Source of the DNA: Auanema rhodensis
Taxonomy: Eukaryota; Nematoda; Chromadorea; Rhabditida; Rhabditidae
DNA length: 64,000 nucleotides
Reading direction: 5' to 3'
NCBI GenBank assembly: GCA_964057225.1
Contig: OZ059899.1
Coordinates: 992,001 to 1,056,000 of the forward strand
The position numbers and the translations under genes were made by a program. This document shows positions 47,651 through 62,200 of this stretch, one piece after another. The first letter of the stretch is position 1, and each line of letters begins with the position of its first letter. The notes under the pieces are model-generated. The model was not told the origin of the DNA and made no database searches. It was given only the letters and a program-made list of their open reading frames with translations.

Positions 47651-50457
47651 ATGTTTTTAGATTCCATTTTCAAGGCAAAGACGATGGACAATGTTATTCA
47701 ACGAAAAAATTAATTCTTCAGGGTGAAAATCAAGGATATAAGTGTGAACTTATATCAGTTGATATCTCGGTGCATTTTTAAGCTAGCGCAAATCTGATAA
47801 CACAGATCGACGCAGCTTAAAAATCCGCATCGAATGCACTATACTACATTGGGAAACGCTCAATACAAAAATTAGTTATGATCGTTTGAAAAATGATGCA
47901 TTAGTGTATGTTGAGTTTCCATGTACACTCAACATTGCTTCCAAAAACATTTTGACAAAAATTTTTTCGAAAAATTTCAAAATAATTTAGCAAAAAGTAG
48001 ATGTTTTTAGATTCCTCTTTTCAAGGCAAAGACGATGGACAATGTTATTCAACGAAAAAATTAATTCTTCAGGGTGAAAATCGAGGATATAAGTGTGAAC
48101 TTATATCAGTTGATATCTCGGTGCATTTTTAAGCTAGCGCAAATCTGATAACACAGATCGACGCAGCTTAAAAATCCGCATCGAATGCACTATACTACAT
48201 TGAGAAACGCTCGATACAAAAATTAGTTATGATCGTTTGAAAAATGATGCATTAGTGTATGTTGAGTTTCCATGTACACTCAACATTGCTTCCAAAAACA
48301 TTTTGACAAAAATTTTTTCGAAAAATTTCAAAATAATTTAGCAAAAAGTAGATGTTTTTAGATTCCATTTTTCAAGGCAAAGACGATGGACAATGTTATT
48401 CAACGAAAAAATTAATTCTTCAGGGTGAAAATCAAGGATATAAGTGTGAACTTATATCAGTTGATATCTCGGTGCATTTTTAAGCTAGCGCAAATCTGAT
48501 AACACAGATCGACGCAGCTTAAAAATCCGCATCGAATGCACTATACTACATTGGGAAACGCTCAATACAAAAATTAGTTATGATCGTTTGAAAAATGATG
48601 CATTAGTGTATGTTGAGTTTCCATGTACACTCAACATTGCTTCCAAAAACATTTTGACAAAAATTTTTTCGAAAAATTTCAAAATAATTTAGCAAAAAGT
48701 AGATGTTTTTAGATTCCTTTTTTCAAGGCAAAGACGATGGACAATGTTATTCAACGAAAAAATTAATTCTTCAGGGTGAAAATCGAGGATATAAGTGTGA
48801 ACTTATATCAGTTGATATCTCGGTGCATTTTTAAGCTAGCGCAAATCTGATAACACAGATCGACGCAGCTTAAAAATCCGGATCGAATGCACTATACTAC
48901 ATTAAGAAACGCTCAATACAAAAATTAGTTATGATCGTTTGAAAAATGATGCATTAGTGTATGTTGAGTTTCCATGTACACTCAACATTGCTTCCAAAAA
49001 CATTTTGACAAAAATTTTTTCGAAAAATTTCAAAATAATTTAGCAAAAAGTAGATGTTTTTAGATTCCGTTTTTCAAGACAAAGACGATGGACAATGTTA
49101 TTCAACGAAAAAATTAATTCTTCAGGGTGAAAATCGAGGATATAAGTGTGAACTTATATCAGTTGATATCTCGGTGCATTTTTAAGCTAGCGCAAATCTG
49201 ATAACACAGATCGACGCAGCTTAAAAATCCGCATCGAATGCACTATACTACATTGAGAAACGCTTAGTACGAAAATTAGTTATGATCGTTTGAAAAATGA
49301 TGCATTAGTGTATGTTGAGTTTCCATGTACACTCAACATTGCTTCCAAAAACATTTTGACAAAAATTTTTTCGAAAAATTTCAAGATAATTTAGCGAAAA
49401 GTAGATGTTTTTAGATTCCTTTTTTCAAGGCAAAGACGATGGACAATGTTATTCAACGAAAAAATTAATTCTTCAGGGTGAAAATCGAGGATATAAGTGT
49501 GAACTTATATCAGTTGATATCTCGGTGCATTTTTAAGCTAGCGCAAATCTGATAACACAGATCGACGCAGCTTAAAAATCCGCATCGAATGCACTATACT
49601 ACATTGGGAAACGCTCAATACAAAAATTAGTTATGATCGTTTGAAAAATGATGCATTAGTGTATGTTGAGTTTCCATGTACACTCAACATTGCTTCCAAA
49701 AACATTTTGACAAAAATTTTTTCGAAAAATTTCAAAATAATTTAGCAAAAAGTAGATGTTTTTAGATTCCTCTTTTCAAGGCAAAGACGATGGACAATGT
49801 TATTCAACGAAAAAATTAATTCTTCAGGGTGAAAATCGAGGATATAAGTGTGAACTTATATCAGTTGATATCTCGGTGCATTTTTAAGCTAGCGCAAATC
49901 TGATAACACAGATCGACGCAGCTTAAAAATCCGGATCGAATGCACTATACTACATTAAGAAACGCTCAATACAAAAATTAGTTATGATCGTTTGAAAAAT
50001 GATGCATTAGTGTATGTTGAGTTTCCATGTACACTCAACATTGCTTCCAAAAACATTTTGACAAAAATTTTTTCGAAAAATTTCAAAATAATTTAGCAAA
50101 AAGTAGATGTTTTTAGATTCCGTTTTTCAAGACAAAGACGATGGACAATGTTATTCAACGAAAAAATTTATTCTTCAGGGTGAAAATCGAGGATATAAGT
50201 GTGAACTTATATCAGTTGATATCTCGGTGCATTTTTAAGCTAGCGCAAATCTGATAACACAGATCGACGCAGCTTAAAAATCCGCATCGAATGCACTATA
50301 CTACATTGAGAAACGCTTAATACGAAAATTAGTTATGATCGTTTGAAAAATGATGCATTAGTGTATGTTGAGTTTCCATGTACACTCAACATTGCTTCCA
50401 AAAACATTTTGACAAAAATTTTTTCGAAAAATTTCAAAATAATTTAGCAAACAGTAG
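47651..50457. repeat. Mixed A/A satellite units
   Basis: Units 47651 (350 bp), 48001, 48352, 48703, 49054, 49405, 49756 and 50107. Unit 47651 lost one T in the run before CAAGG (CCATTTTCAAGG). Units 47651 and 48352 share ATCAAGGATA and CATTGGGAAAC. Units 48001 and 49756 share CCTCTTTTC. Units 48703 and 49756 carry CCGGATCG. Units 49054 and 50107 carry CAAGACAAAG, with CTTAGTACGAAAA and CTTAATACGAAAA respectively. Unit 50107 also has AAATTTATTC and a private GCAAACAGTAG tail. All units here are closed. Confidence 0.85.
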
Positions 50458-53264
50458 ATGTTTTTAGATTCCATTTCTCAAGGCAAAGACGATGGACAAT
50501 GTTATTCAACGAAAAAATTAATTCTTCAGGGTGAAAATCGAGGATATAAGTGTGAACTTATATCAGTTGATATCTCGGTGCAATTTCAAGCTAGCGCAAA
50601 TCTGATAACACAGATCGACGCAGCTCAAAAATCCGCATCGAATGCACTATACTACATTGAGAAACGCTCAATACAAAAATTAGTTATGATCGTTTGAAAA
50701 ATGATGCATTAGTGTATGTTGAGTTTCCATGTACACTCAACATTGCTTCCAAAAACATTTTGACAAAAATTTTTTCGAAAAATTTCAAAATAATTTAGCG
50801 AAAAGTAGATGTTTTTAGATTCCTTTTTTCAAGGTAAAGACGATGGACAATGTTATTCAACGAAAAAATTAATTCTTCAGGGTGAAAATCGAGGATATAA
50901 GTGGGAACTTATATCAGTTGATATCTCGGTGCTTTTTTAAGCTAGCGCAAATCTGATAACACAGATCGACGCAGCTCAAAAATCCGCATTGAATGCACTA
51001 TACTACATTGAAAAACGCTCAATACAAAAATTAGTTATGATCGTTTGAAAAATGATGCATTAGTGTATGTTGAGTTTCCATGTACACTCAACATTGCTTC
51101 CAAAAACATTTTGACAAAAATTTTTTCGAAAAATTTCAAAATAATTTAGCGAAAAGTAGATGTTTTTAGATTCCGTTTTTCAAGGCAAAGACGATGGACA
51201 ATGTTATTCAACGAAAAAAATAATTCTTCAGGGTGAAAATCGAGGATATAAGTGTGAACTTATATCAGTTGATATCTCGGTGCATTTTCAAACTAGCGCA
51301 AATCTGATAACACAGATCGACGCAGCTCTAAAATCCGCATCGAATGCACTATATTACATTGAGAAACGCTTAATACAAAAATTAGTTATGATCGTTTGAA
51401 AAATGATGCATTAGTGTATGTTGAGTTTCCATGTACACTCAACATTGCTTCCAAAAACATGTTGACAAAAATTTTTTCGAAAAATTTCAAGATAATTTAG
51501 CGAAAAGTAGATGTTTTTAGATTCCGTTTTTCAAGGCAAAGACGATGGACAATGTTATTCAACGAAAAAATTAATTCTTCAGGGTGAAAATCGAGGATAT
51601 AAGTGTGAACTTATATCAGTTGATATCTCGGTGCATTTTCAAGCTAGCGCAAATCTGATAACACAGATCGACGCAGCTTAAAAATCCGCATCGAATGCAC
51701 TATACTACATTAAGAAACGCTTAATACAAAAATTAGTTATGATCGTTTGAAAAATGATGCATTAGTGTATGTTGAGTTTCCATGTACACTCAACATTGCT
51801 TCCAAAAACATTTTGACAAAAATTTTTTCGAAAAATTTCAAAATAATTTAGCGAAAAGTAGATGTTTTTAGATTCCGTTTTTCAAGGCAAAGACGATGGA
51901 CAATGTTATTCAACGAAAAAAATAATTCTTCAGGGTGAAAATCGAGGATATAAGTGTGAACTTATATCAGTTGATATCTCGGTGCATTTTTAAGCTAGCG
52001 CAAATCTGATAACACAGATCGACGTAGCTTAAAAATCCGCATCGAATGCACTATACTACATTGAGAAACGCTTAATACAAAAATTAGTTATGATCGTTTG
52101 AAAAATGATGCATTAGTGTATGTTGAGTTTCCATGTACACTCAACATTGCTTCCAAAAACATTTTGACAAAAATTTTTTCGTAAATTTCAAGATAATTTA
52201 GCGAAAAGTAGATGTTTTTAGATTTCGTTTTTCAAGGCAAAGACGATGGACAATGTTATTCAACGAAAAAATTTATTCTTCAGGGTGAAAATCTAGGATA
52301 TAAGTGTGAACTTATATCAGTTGATATCTCGGTGCATTTTCAAGCTAGCGCAAATCTGATAACACAGATCGACGCAGCTCAAAAATCCGCATCGAATGCA
52401 CTATACTACATTAAGAAACGCTTAATACAAAAATTAGTTATGATCGTTTGAAAAATGATGCATTAGTGTATGTTGAGTTTCCATGTACACTCAACATTGC
52501 TTCCAAAAACATTTTGACAAAAATTTTTTCGAAAAATTTCAAAATAATTTAGCGAAAAGTAGATGTTTTTAGATTCCGTTTTTCAAGGCAAAGACGATGG
52601 ACAATGTTATTCATCGAAAAAATTAATTCTTCAGGGTGAAAATCGAGGATATAAGTGTGAACTTATATCAGTTGATATCTCGGTGCATTTTCAAGCTAGC
52701 GCAAATCTGATAACACAGATCGACGCAGCTCAAAAATCCGCATCGAATGCACTATACTACATTAAGAAACGCTTAATACAAAAATTAGTTATGATCGTTT
52801 GAAAAATGATGCATTAGTGTATGTTGAGTTTCCATGTACACTCAACATTGCTTCCAAAAACATTTTGACAAAAATTTTTTCGAAAAATTTCAAAATAATT
52901 TAGCGAAAAGTAGATGTTTTTAGATTCCGTTTTTCAAGGCAAAGACGATGGACAATGTTATTCATCGAAAAAATTAATTCTTCAGGGTGAAAATCGAGGA
53001 TATAAGTGTGAACTTATATCAGTTGATATCTCGGTGCATTTTCAAGCTAGCGCAAATCTGATAACACAGATCGACGCAGCTCAAAAATCCGCATCGAATG
53101 CACTATACTACATTGAGAAACGCTTAATACAAAAATTAGTTATGATCGTTTGAAAAATGATGTATTAGTGTATGTTGAGTTTCCATGTACACTCAACATT
53201 GCTTCCAAAAACATTTTGACAAAAATTTTTTCGAAAAATTTCAAAATAATTGAGCGAAAAGTAG
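50458..53264. repeat. Satellite units at the return of the A/G subfamily
   Basis: Units 50458, 50809, 51160, 51511, 51862 (350 bp), 52212, 52563 and 52914. From the tail of 50458 onward, position 343 is G in every unit but one. Private variants: CCATTTCTC and GTGCAATTTC in 50458, CAAGGTAAAG in 50809, CAAACTAGC and CAGCTCTAAAA in 51160, and AAATCTAGGATA in 52212. Unit 51862 lost one base near 52182 (TTCGTAAATTTC). Units 52563 and 52914 share TTCATCG. The tail of 52914 has GATGTATTAG and AATTGAGCG. Confidence 0.85.
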
Positions 53265-56200
53265 ATGTTTTTAGATTCCGTTTTTCAAGGCAAAGACGAT
53301 GGACAATGTTATTCAACGAAAAAAATAATTCTTCAGGGTGAAAATCGAGGATATAAGTGTGAACTTATATCAGTTGATATCTCGGTGCATTTTTAAGCTA
53401 GCGCAAATCTGATAACACAGATCGACGCAGCTTAAAAATCCGCATCGAATGCACTAAACTACATTGAGAAACGCTTGATACAAAAATTAGTTATGATCGT
53501 TTGAAAAATGATGCATTAGTGTATGTTGAGTTTCCATGTACACTCAACATTGCTTCCAAAAACATTTTGACAAAAATTTTTTCGAAAAATTTCAAGATAA
53601 TTTAGCGAAAAGTAGATGTTTTTAGATTCCGTTTTTCAAGGCAAAGACGATGGACAATGTTATTCAACGAAAAAATTAATTCTTCAGGGTGAAAATCGAG
53701 GATATAAGTGTGAACTTATATCAGTTGATATCTCGGTGCATTTTCAAGCTAGCGCAAATCTGATAACACAGATCGACGCAGCTCAAAAATCCGCATCGAA
53801 TGCACTATTTTACATTAAGAAACGCTTAATACAAAAATTAGTTATGTTCGTTTGAAAAATGATGCATTAGTGTATGTTGAGTTTCCATGTACACTCAACA
53901 TTGCTTCCAAAAACATTTTGACAAAAATTTTTTCGAAAAATTTCAAAATAATTTAGCGAAAAGTAGATGTTTTTAGATTCCGTTTTTCAAGGCAAAGACG
54001 ATGGACAATGTTATTCATCGAAAAAATTAATTCTTCAGGGTGAAAATCGAGGATATAAGTGTGAACTTATATCAGTTGATATCTCGGTGCTTTTTTCAGC
54101 TAGCGCAAATCTGATAACACAGATCGACGCAGCTCAAAAATCCGCATCGAATGCACTATACTACATTGAGAAACGCTTAATACAAAAATTAGTTATGATT
54201 GTTTGAAAAATGATGCATTAGTGTATGTTGAGTTTCCATGTACACTCAACATTGCTTCCAAAAACATTTTGACAAAAATTTTTTCGAAAAATTTCAAGAT
54301 AATTTAGCGAAAAGTAGATGTTTTTAGATTCCGTTTTTCAAGGCAAAGACGATGGACAATGTTATTCAACGAAAAAATTAATTCTTCAGGGTGAAAATCG
54401 AGGATATAAGTGTGAACTTATATCAGTTGATATCTCGGTGCATTTTCAAGCTAGCGCAAATCTGATAACACAGATCGACGCAGCTCAAAAATCCGCATCG
54501 AATGCACTATATTACATTAAGAAACGCTTAATACAAAAATTAGTTATGTTCGTTTGAAAAATGATGCATTAGTGTATGTTGAGTTTCCATGTACACTCAA
54601 CATTGCTTCCAAAAACATTTTGACAAAAATTTTTTCGAAAAATTTCAAAATAATTTAGCGAAAAGTAGATGTTTTTAGATTCCGTTTTTCAAGGCAAAGA
54701 CGATGGACAATGTTATTCATCGAAAAAATTAATTCTTCAGGGTGAAAATCGAGGATATAAGTGTGAACTTATATCAGTTGATATCTCGGTGCTTTTTTAA
54801 GCTAGCGCAAATTTGATAACACAGATCGACGCAGCTCAAAAATCCGCATCGAATGCACTATACTACATTGAGAAACGCTTAATACAAAAATTAGTTATGA
54901 TTGTTTGAAAAATGATGCATTAGTGTATGTTGAGTTTCCATGTACACTCAACATTGCTTCCAAAAACATTTTGACAAAAATTTTTTCGAAAAATTTCAAG
55001 ATAATTTAGCGAAAAGTAGATGTTTTTAGATTCCGTTTTTCAAGGCAAAGACGATGGACAATGTTATTCAACGAAAAAATTAATTCTTCAGGGTGAAAAT
55101 CGAGGATATAAGTGTGAACTTATATCAGTTGATATCTCGGTGCATTTTCAAGCTAGCGCAAATCTGATAACACAGATCGACGCAGCTCAAAAATCCGCAT
55201 CGAATGCACTATACTACATTGAGAAACGCTCAATACAAAAATTAGTTATGATCGTTTGAAAAATGATGCATTAGTGTATGTTGAGTTTCCATGTACACTC
55301 AACATTGCTTCCAAAAACATTTTGACAAAAATTTTTTCGAAAAATTTCAAGATAATTTAGCGAAAAGTAGATGTTTTTAGATTCCGTTTTTCAAGGCAAA
55401 GACGATGGACAATGTTATTCAACAAAAAAAATAATTCTTCAGGGTGAAAATCGAGGATATAAGTGTGAACTTATATCAGTTGATATCTCGGTGCATTTTT
55501 AAGCTAGCGCAAATCTGATAACACAGATCGACACAGCTCAAAAATCCGCATTGAATGCACTATACTACATTGAGAAACGCTTAATACAAAAATTAGTTAT
55601 GATCGTTTGAAAAATGATGCATTAGTGTATGTTGAGTTTCCATGTACACTCAACATTGCTTCCAAAAACAGTTTGACAAAAATTTTTTCGAAAAATTTCA
55701 AGATAATTTAGCGAAAAGTAGATGTTTTTAGATTCCGTTTTTCAAGGCAAAGACGATGGACAATGTTATTCAACGAAAAAAATAATTCTTCAGGGTGAAA
55801 ATCGAGGATATAAGTGTGAACTTATATCAGTTGATATCTCGGTGCATTTTTAAGCTAGCGCAAATCTGATAACACAGATCGACGTAGCTTAAAAATCCGC
55901 ATCGAATGCACTATACTACATTGAGAAACGCTTAATACAAAAATTAGTTATGATCGTTTGAAAAATGATGCATTAGTGTATGTTGAGTTTCCATGTACAC
56001 TCAACATTGCTTCCAAAAACATTTTGACAAAAATTTTTTCGAAAAATTTCAAGATAATTTAGCGAAAAGTAGATGTTTTTAGATTCCGTTTTTCAAGGCA
56101 AAGACGATGGACAATGTTATTCAACGAAAAAATTAATTCTTCAGGGTGAAAATCGAGGATATAAGTGTGAACTTATATCAGTTGATATCTCGGTGCATTT

Positions 56201-59200
56201 TCAAGCTAGCGCAAATCTGATAACACAGATCGACGCAGCTCAAAAATCCGCATCGAATGCACTATACTACATTGAGAAACGCTTATTACAAAAATTAGTT
56301 ATGTTCGTTTGAAAAATGATGCATTAGTGTATGTTGAGTTTCCATGTACACTCAACATTGCTTCCAAAAACATTTTGACAAAAATTTTTTCGAAAAATTT
56401 CAAAATAATTTAGCGAAAAGTAGATGTTTTTAAATTCCGTTTTTCAAGGCAAAGACGATGGACAATGTTATTCATCGAAAAAATTAATTCTTCAGGGTGA
56501 AAATCGAGGATATAAGTGTGAACTTATATCAGTTGATATCTCGGTGCATTTTTAAGCTAGCGCAAATCTGATAACACAGATCGACGCAGCTCAAAAATCC
56601 GCATTGAATGCACTATACTACATTGAGAAACGCTCAATACAAAAATTAGTTATGATCGTTTGAAAAATGATGTATTAGTGTATGTTGAGTTTCCATGTAC
56701 ACTCAATATTGCTTCCAAAAACATTTTGACAAAAATTTTTTCGAAAAATTTCAAAATAATTTAGCGAAAAGTAGATGTTTTTAGATTCCGTTTTTCAAGG
56801 CAAAGACGATGGACAATGTTATTCAACGAAAAAAATAATTCTTCAGGGTGAAAATCGAGGATATAAGTGTGAACTTATATCAGTTGATATCTCGGTGCAT
56901 TTTTAAGCTAGCGCAAATCTGATAACACAGATCGACGCAGCTTAAAAATCCGCATCGAATGCACTAAACTACATTGAGAAACGCTTGATACAAAAATTAG
57001 TTATGATCGTTTGAAAAATGATGCATTAGTGTATGTTGAGTTTCCATGTACACTCAACATTGCTTCCAAAAACATTTTGACAAAAATTTTTTCGAAAAAT
57101 TTCAAGATAATTTAGCGAAAAGTAGATGTTTTTAGATTCCGTTTTTCAAGGCAAAGACGATGGACAATGTTATTCAACGAAAAAATTAATTCTTCAGGGT
57201 GAAAATCGAGGATATAAGTGTGAACTTATATCAGTTGATATCTCGGTGCATTTTCAAGCTAGCGCAAATCTGATAACACAGATCGACGCAGCTCAAAAAT
57301 CCGCATCGAATGCACTATATTACATTAAGAAACGCTTAATACAAAAATTAGTTATGTTCGTTTGAAAAATGATGCATTAGTGTATGTTGAGTTTCCATGT
57401 ACACTCAACATTGCTTCCAAAAACATTTTGACAAAAATTTTTTCGAAAAATTTCAAAATAATTTAGCGAAAAGTAGATGTTTTTAGATTCCGTTTTTCAA
57501 GGCAAAGACGATGGACAATGTTATTCATCGAAAAAATTAATTCTTCAGGGTGAAAATCGAGGATATAAGTGTGAACTTATATCAGTTGATATCTCGGTGC
57601 TTTTTTCAGCTAGCGCAAATCTGATAACACAGATCGACGCAGCTCAAAAATCCGCATCGAATGCACTATACTACATTGAGAAACGCTTAATACAAAAATT
57701 AGTTATGATTGTTTGAAAAATGATGCATTAGTGTATGTTGAGTTTCCATGTACACTCAACATTGCTTCCAAAAACATTTTGACAAAAATTTTTTCGAAAA
57801 ATTTCAAGATAATTTAGCGAAAAGTAGATGTTTTTAGATTCCGTTTTTCAAGGCAAAGACGATGGACAATGTTATTCAACGAAAAAATTAATTCTTCAGG
57901 GTGAAAATCGAGGATATAAGTGTGAACTTATATCAGTTGATATCTCGGTGCATTTTCAAGCTAGCGCAAATCTGATAACACAGATCGACGCAGCTCAAAA
58001 ATCCGCATCGAATGCACTATATTACATTAAGAAACGCTTAATACAAAAATTAGTTATGTTCGTTTGAAAAATGATGCATTAGTGTATGTTGAGTTTCCAT
58101 GTACACTCAACATTGCTTCCAAAAACATTTTGACAAAAATTTTTTCGAAAAATTTCAAAATAATTTAGCGAAAAGTAGATGTTTTTAGTTTCCGTTTTTC
58201 AAGGCAAAGACGATGGACAATGTTATTCATCGAAAAAATTAATTCTTCAGGGTGAAAATCGAGGATATAAGTGTGAACTTATATCAGTTGATATCTCGGT
58301 GCTTTTTTAAGCTAGCGCAAATCTGATAACACAGATCGACGCAGCTCAAAAATCCGCATCGAGTGCACTATACTACATTGAGAAACGCTTAATACAAAAA
58401 TTAGTTATGATTGTTTGAAAAATGATGCATTAGTGTATGTTGAGTTTCGATGTACACTCAACATTGCTTCCAAAAACATTTTGACAAAAATTTTTTCGAA
58501 AAATTTCAAGATAATTTAGCGAAAAGTAGATGTTTTTAGATTCCGTTTTTCAAGGCAAAGACGATGGACAATGTTATTCAACGAAAAAATTAATTCTTCA
58601 GGGTGAAAATCGAGGATATAAGTGTGAACTTATATCAGTTGATATCTCGGTGCATTTTCAAGTTAGCGCAAATCTGATAACACAGATCGACGCAGCTCAA
58701 AAATCCGCATCGAATGCACTATACTACATTGAGAAACGCTCAATACAAAAATTAGTTATGATCGTTTGAAAAATGATGCATTAGTGTATGTTGAGTTTCC
58801 ATGTACACTCAACATTGCTTCCAAAAACATTTTGACAAAAATTTTCTCGAAAAATTTCAAGATAATTTAGCGAAAAGTAGATGTTTTTAGATTCCGTTTT
58901 TCAAGGCAAAGACGATGGACAATGTTATTCAACGAAAAAAATAATTCTTCAGGGTGAAAATCGAGGATATAAGTGTGAACTTATATCAGTTGATATCTCG
59001 GTGCATTTTTAAGCTAGCGCAAATCTGATAACACAGATCGACGCAGCTCAAAAATCCGCATTGAATGCACTATACTACATTGAGAAACGCTTAATACAAA
59101 AATTAGTTATGATTGTTTGAAAAATGATGCATTAGTGTATGTTGAGTTTCCATGTACACTCAACATTGCTTCCAAAAACATTTTGACAAAAATTTTTTCG

Positions 59201-62200
59201 AAAAATTTCAAGATAATTTAGCGAAAAGTAGATGTTTTTAGATTCCGTTTTTCAAGGCAAAGACGATGGACAATGTTATTCAACGAAAAAAATAATTCTT
59301 CAGGGTGAAAATCGAGGATATAAGTGTGAACTTATATCAGTTGATATCTCGGTGCATTTTTAAGCTAGCGCAAATCTGATAACACAGATCGACGCAGCTC
59401 AAAAATCCGCATTGAATGCACTATACTACATTGAGAAACGCTTAATACAAAAATTAGTTATGATTGTTTGAAAAATGATGCATTAGTGTATGTTGAGTTT
59501 CCATGTACACTCAACATTGCTTCCAAAAACATTTTGACAAAAATTTTTTCGAAAAATTTCAAGATAATTTAGCGAAAAGTAGATGTTTTTAGATTCCGTT
59601 TTTCAAGGCAAAGACGATGGACAATGTTATTCAACGAAAAAATTAATTCTTCAGGGTGAAAATCGAGGATATAAGTGTGAACTTATATCAGTTGATATCT
59701 CGGTGCATTTTCAAGCTAGCGCAAATCTGATAACACAGATCGACGCAGCTCAAAAATCCGCATCGAATGCACTATATTACATTAAGAAACGCTTAATACA
59801 AAAATTAGTTATGTTCGTTTGAAAAATGATGCATTAGTGTATGTTGAGTTTCCATGTACACTCAACATTGCTTCCAAAAACATTTTGACAAAAATTTTTT
59901 CGAAAAATTTCAAAATAATTTAGCGAAAAGTAGATGTTTTTAGATTCCGTTTTTCAAGGCAAAGACGATGGACAATGTTATTCATCGAAAAAATTAATTC
60001 TTCAGGGTGAAAATCGAGGATATAAGTGTGAACTTATATCAGTTGATATCTCGGTGCTTTTTTAAGCTAGCGCAAATCTGATAACACAGATCGACGCAGC
60101 TCAAAAATCCGCATCGAGTGCACTATACTACATTGAGAAACGCTTAATACAAAAATTAGTTATGATTGTTTGAAAAATGATGCATTAGTGTATGTTGAGT
60201 TTCGATGTACACTCAACATTGCTTCCAAAAACATTTTGACAAAAATTTTTTCGAAAAATTTCAAGATAATTTAGCGAAAAGTAGATGTTTTTAGATTCCG
60301 TTTTTCAAGGCAAAGACGATGGACAATGTTATTCAACGAAAAAAATAATTCTTCAGGGTGAAAATCGAGGATATAAGTGTGAACTTATATCAGTTGATAT
60401 CTCGGTGCATTTTTAAGCTAGCGCAAATCTGATAACACAGATCGACACAGCTCAAAAATCCGCATTGAATGCACTATACTACATTGAGAAACGCTTAATA
60501 CAAAAATTAGTTATGATCGTTTGAAAAATGATGCATTAGTGTATGTTGAGTTTCCATGTACACTCAACATTGCTTCCAAAAACAGTTTGACAAAAATTTT
60601 TTCGAAAAATTTCAAGATAATTTAGCGAAAAGTAGATGTTTTTAGATTCCGTTTTTCAAGGCAAAGACGATGGACAATGTTATTCAACGAAAAAAATAAT
60701 TCTTCAGGGTGAAAATCGAGGATATAAGTGTGAACTTATATCAGTTGATATCTCGGTGCATTTTTAAGCTAGCGCAAATCTGATAACACAGATCGACGTA
60801 GCTTAAAAATCCGCATCGAATGCACTATACTACATTGGGAAACGCTCAATACAAAAATTAGTTATGATCGTTTGAAAAATGATGCATTAGTGTATGTTGA
60901 GTTTCCATGTACACTCAACATTGCTTCCAAAAACATTTTGACAAAAATTTTTTCGAAAAATTTCAAAATAATTTAGCAAAAAGTAGATGTTTTTAAATTC
61001 CGTTTTTCAAGGCAAAGACGATGGACAATGTTATTCATCGAAAAAATTAATTCTTCAGGGTGAAAATCGAGGATATAAGTGTGAACTTATATCAGTTGAT
61101 ATCTCGGTGCATTTTTAAGCTAGCGCAAATCTGATAACACAGATCGACGCAGCTCAAAAATCCGCATTGAATGCACTATACTACATTGAGAAACGCTTAA
61201 TACAAAAATTAGTTATGATCGTTTGAAAAATGATGCATTAGTGTATGTTGAGTTTCCATGTACACTCAACATTGCTTCCAAAAACATTTTGACAAAAATT
61301 TTTTCGAAAAATTTCAAGATAATTTAGCGAAAAGTAGATGTTTTTAGATTCCGTTTTTCAAGGCAAAGACGATGGACAATGTTATTCAACGAAAAAAATA
61401 ATTCTTCAGGGTGAAAATCGAGGATATAAGTGTGAACTTATATCAGTTGATATCTCGGTGCATTTTTAAGCTAGCGCAAATCTGATAACACAGATCGACA
61501 CAGCTCAAAAATCCGCATTGAATGCACTATACTACATTGAGAAACGCTTAATACAAAAATTAGTTATGATCGTTTGAAAAATGATGCATTAGTGTATGTT
61601 GAGTTTCCATGTACACTCAACATTGCTTCCAAAAACAGTTTGACAAAAATTTTTTCGAAAAATTTCAAGATAATTTAGCGAAAAGTAGATGTTTTTAGAT
61701 TCCGTTTTTCAAGGCAAAGACGATGGACAATGTTATTCAACGAAAAAAATAATTCTTCAGGGTGAAAATCGAGGATATAAGTGTGAACTTATATCAGTTG
61801 ATATCTCGGTGCATTTTTAAGCTAGCGCAAATCTGATAACACAGATCGACGTAGCTTAAAAATCCGCATCGAATGCACTATACTACATTGAGAAACGCTT
61901 AATACAAAAATTAGTTATGATCGTTTGAAAAATGATGCATTAGTGTATGTTGAGTTTCCATGTACACTCAACATTGCTTCCAAAAACATTTTGACAAAAA
62001 TTTTTTCGAAAAATTTCAAGATAATTTAGCGAAAAGTAGATGTTTTTAGATTCCGTTTTTCAAGGCAAAGACGATGGACAATGTTATTCAACGAAAAAAT
62101 TAATTCTTCAGGGTGAAAATCGAGGATATAAGTGTGAACTTATATCAGTTGATATCTCGGTGCATTTTCAAGCTAGCGCAAATCTGATAACACAGATCGA

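Noticed and set aside
24721-53341. Second small gene family (63 codons)
   Set aside because: It needs a TTG start, crosses unit junctions and is open at only five places where one variant removes a stop.
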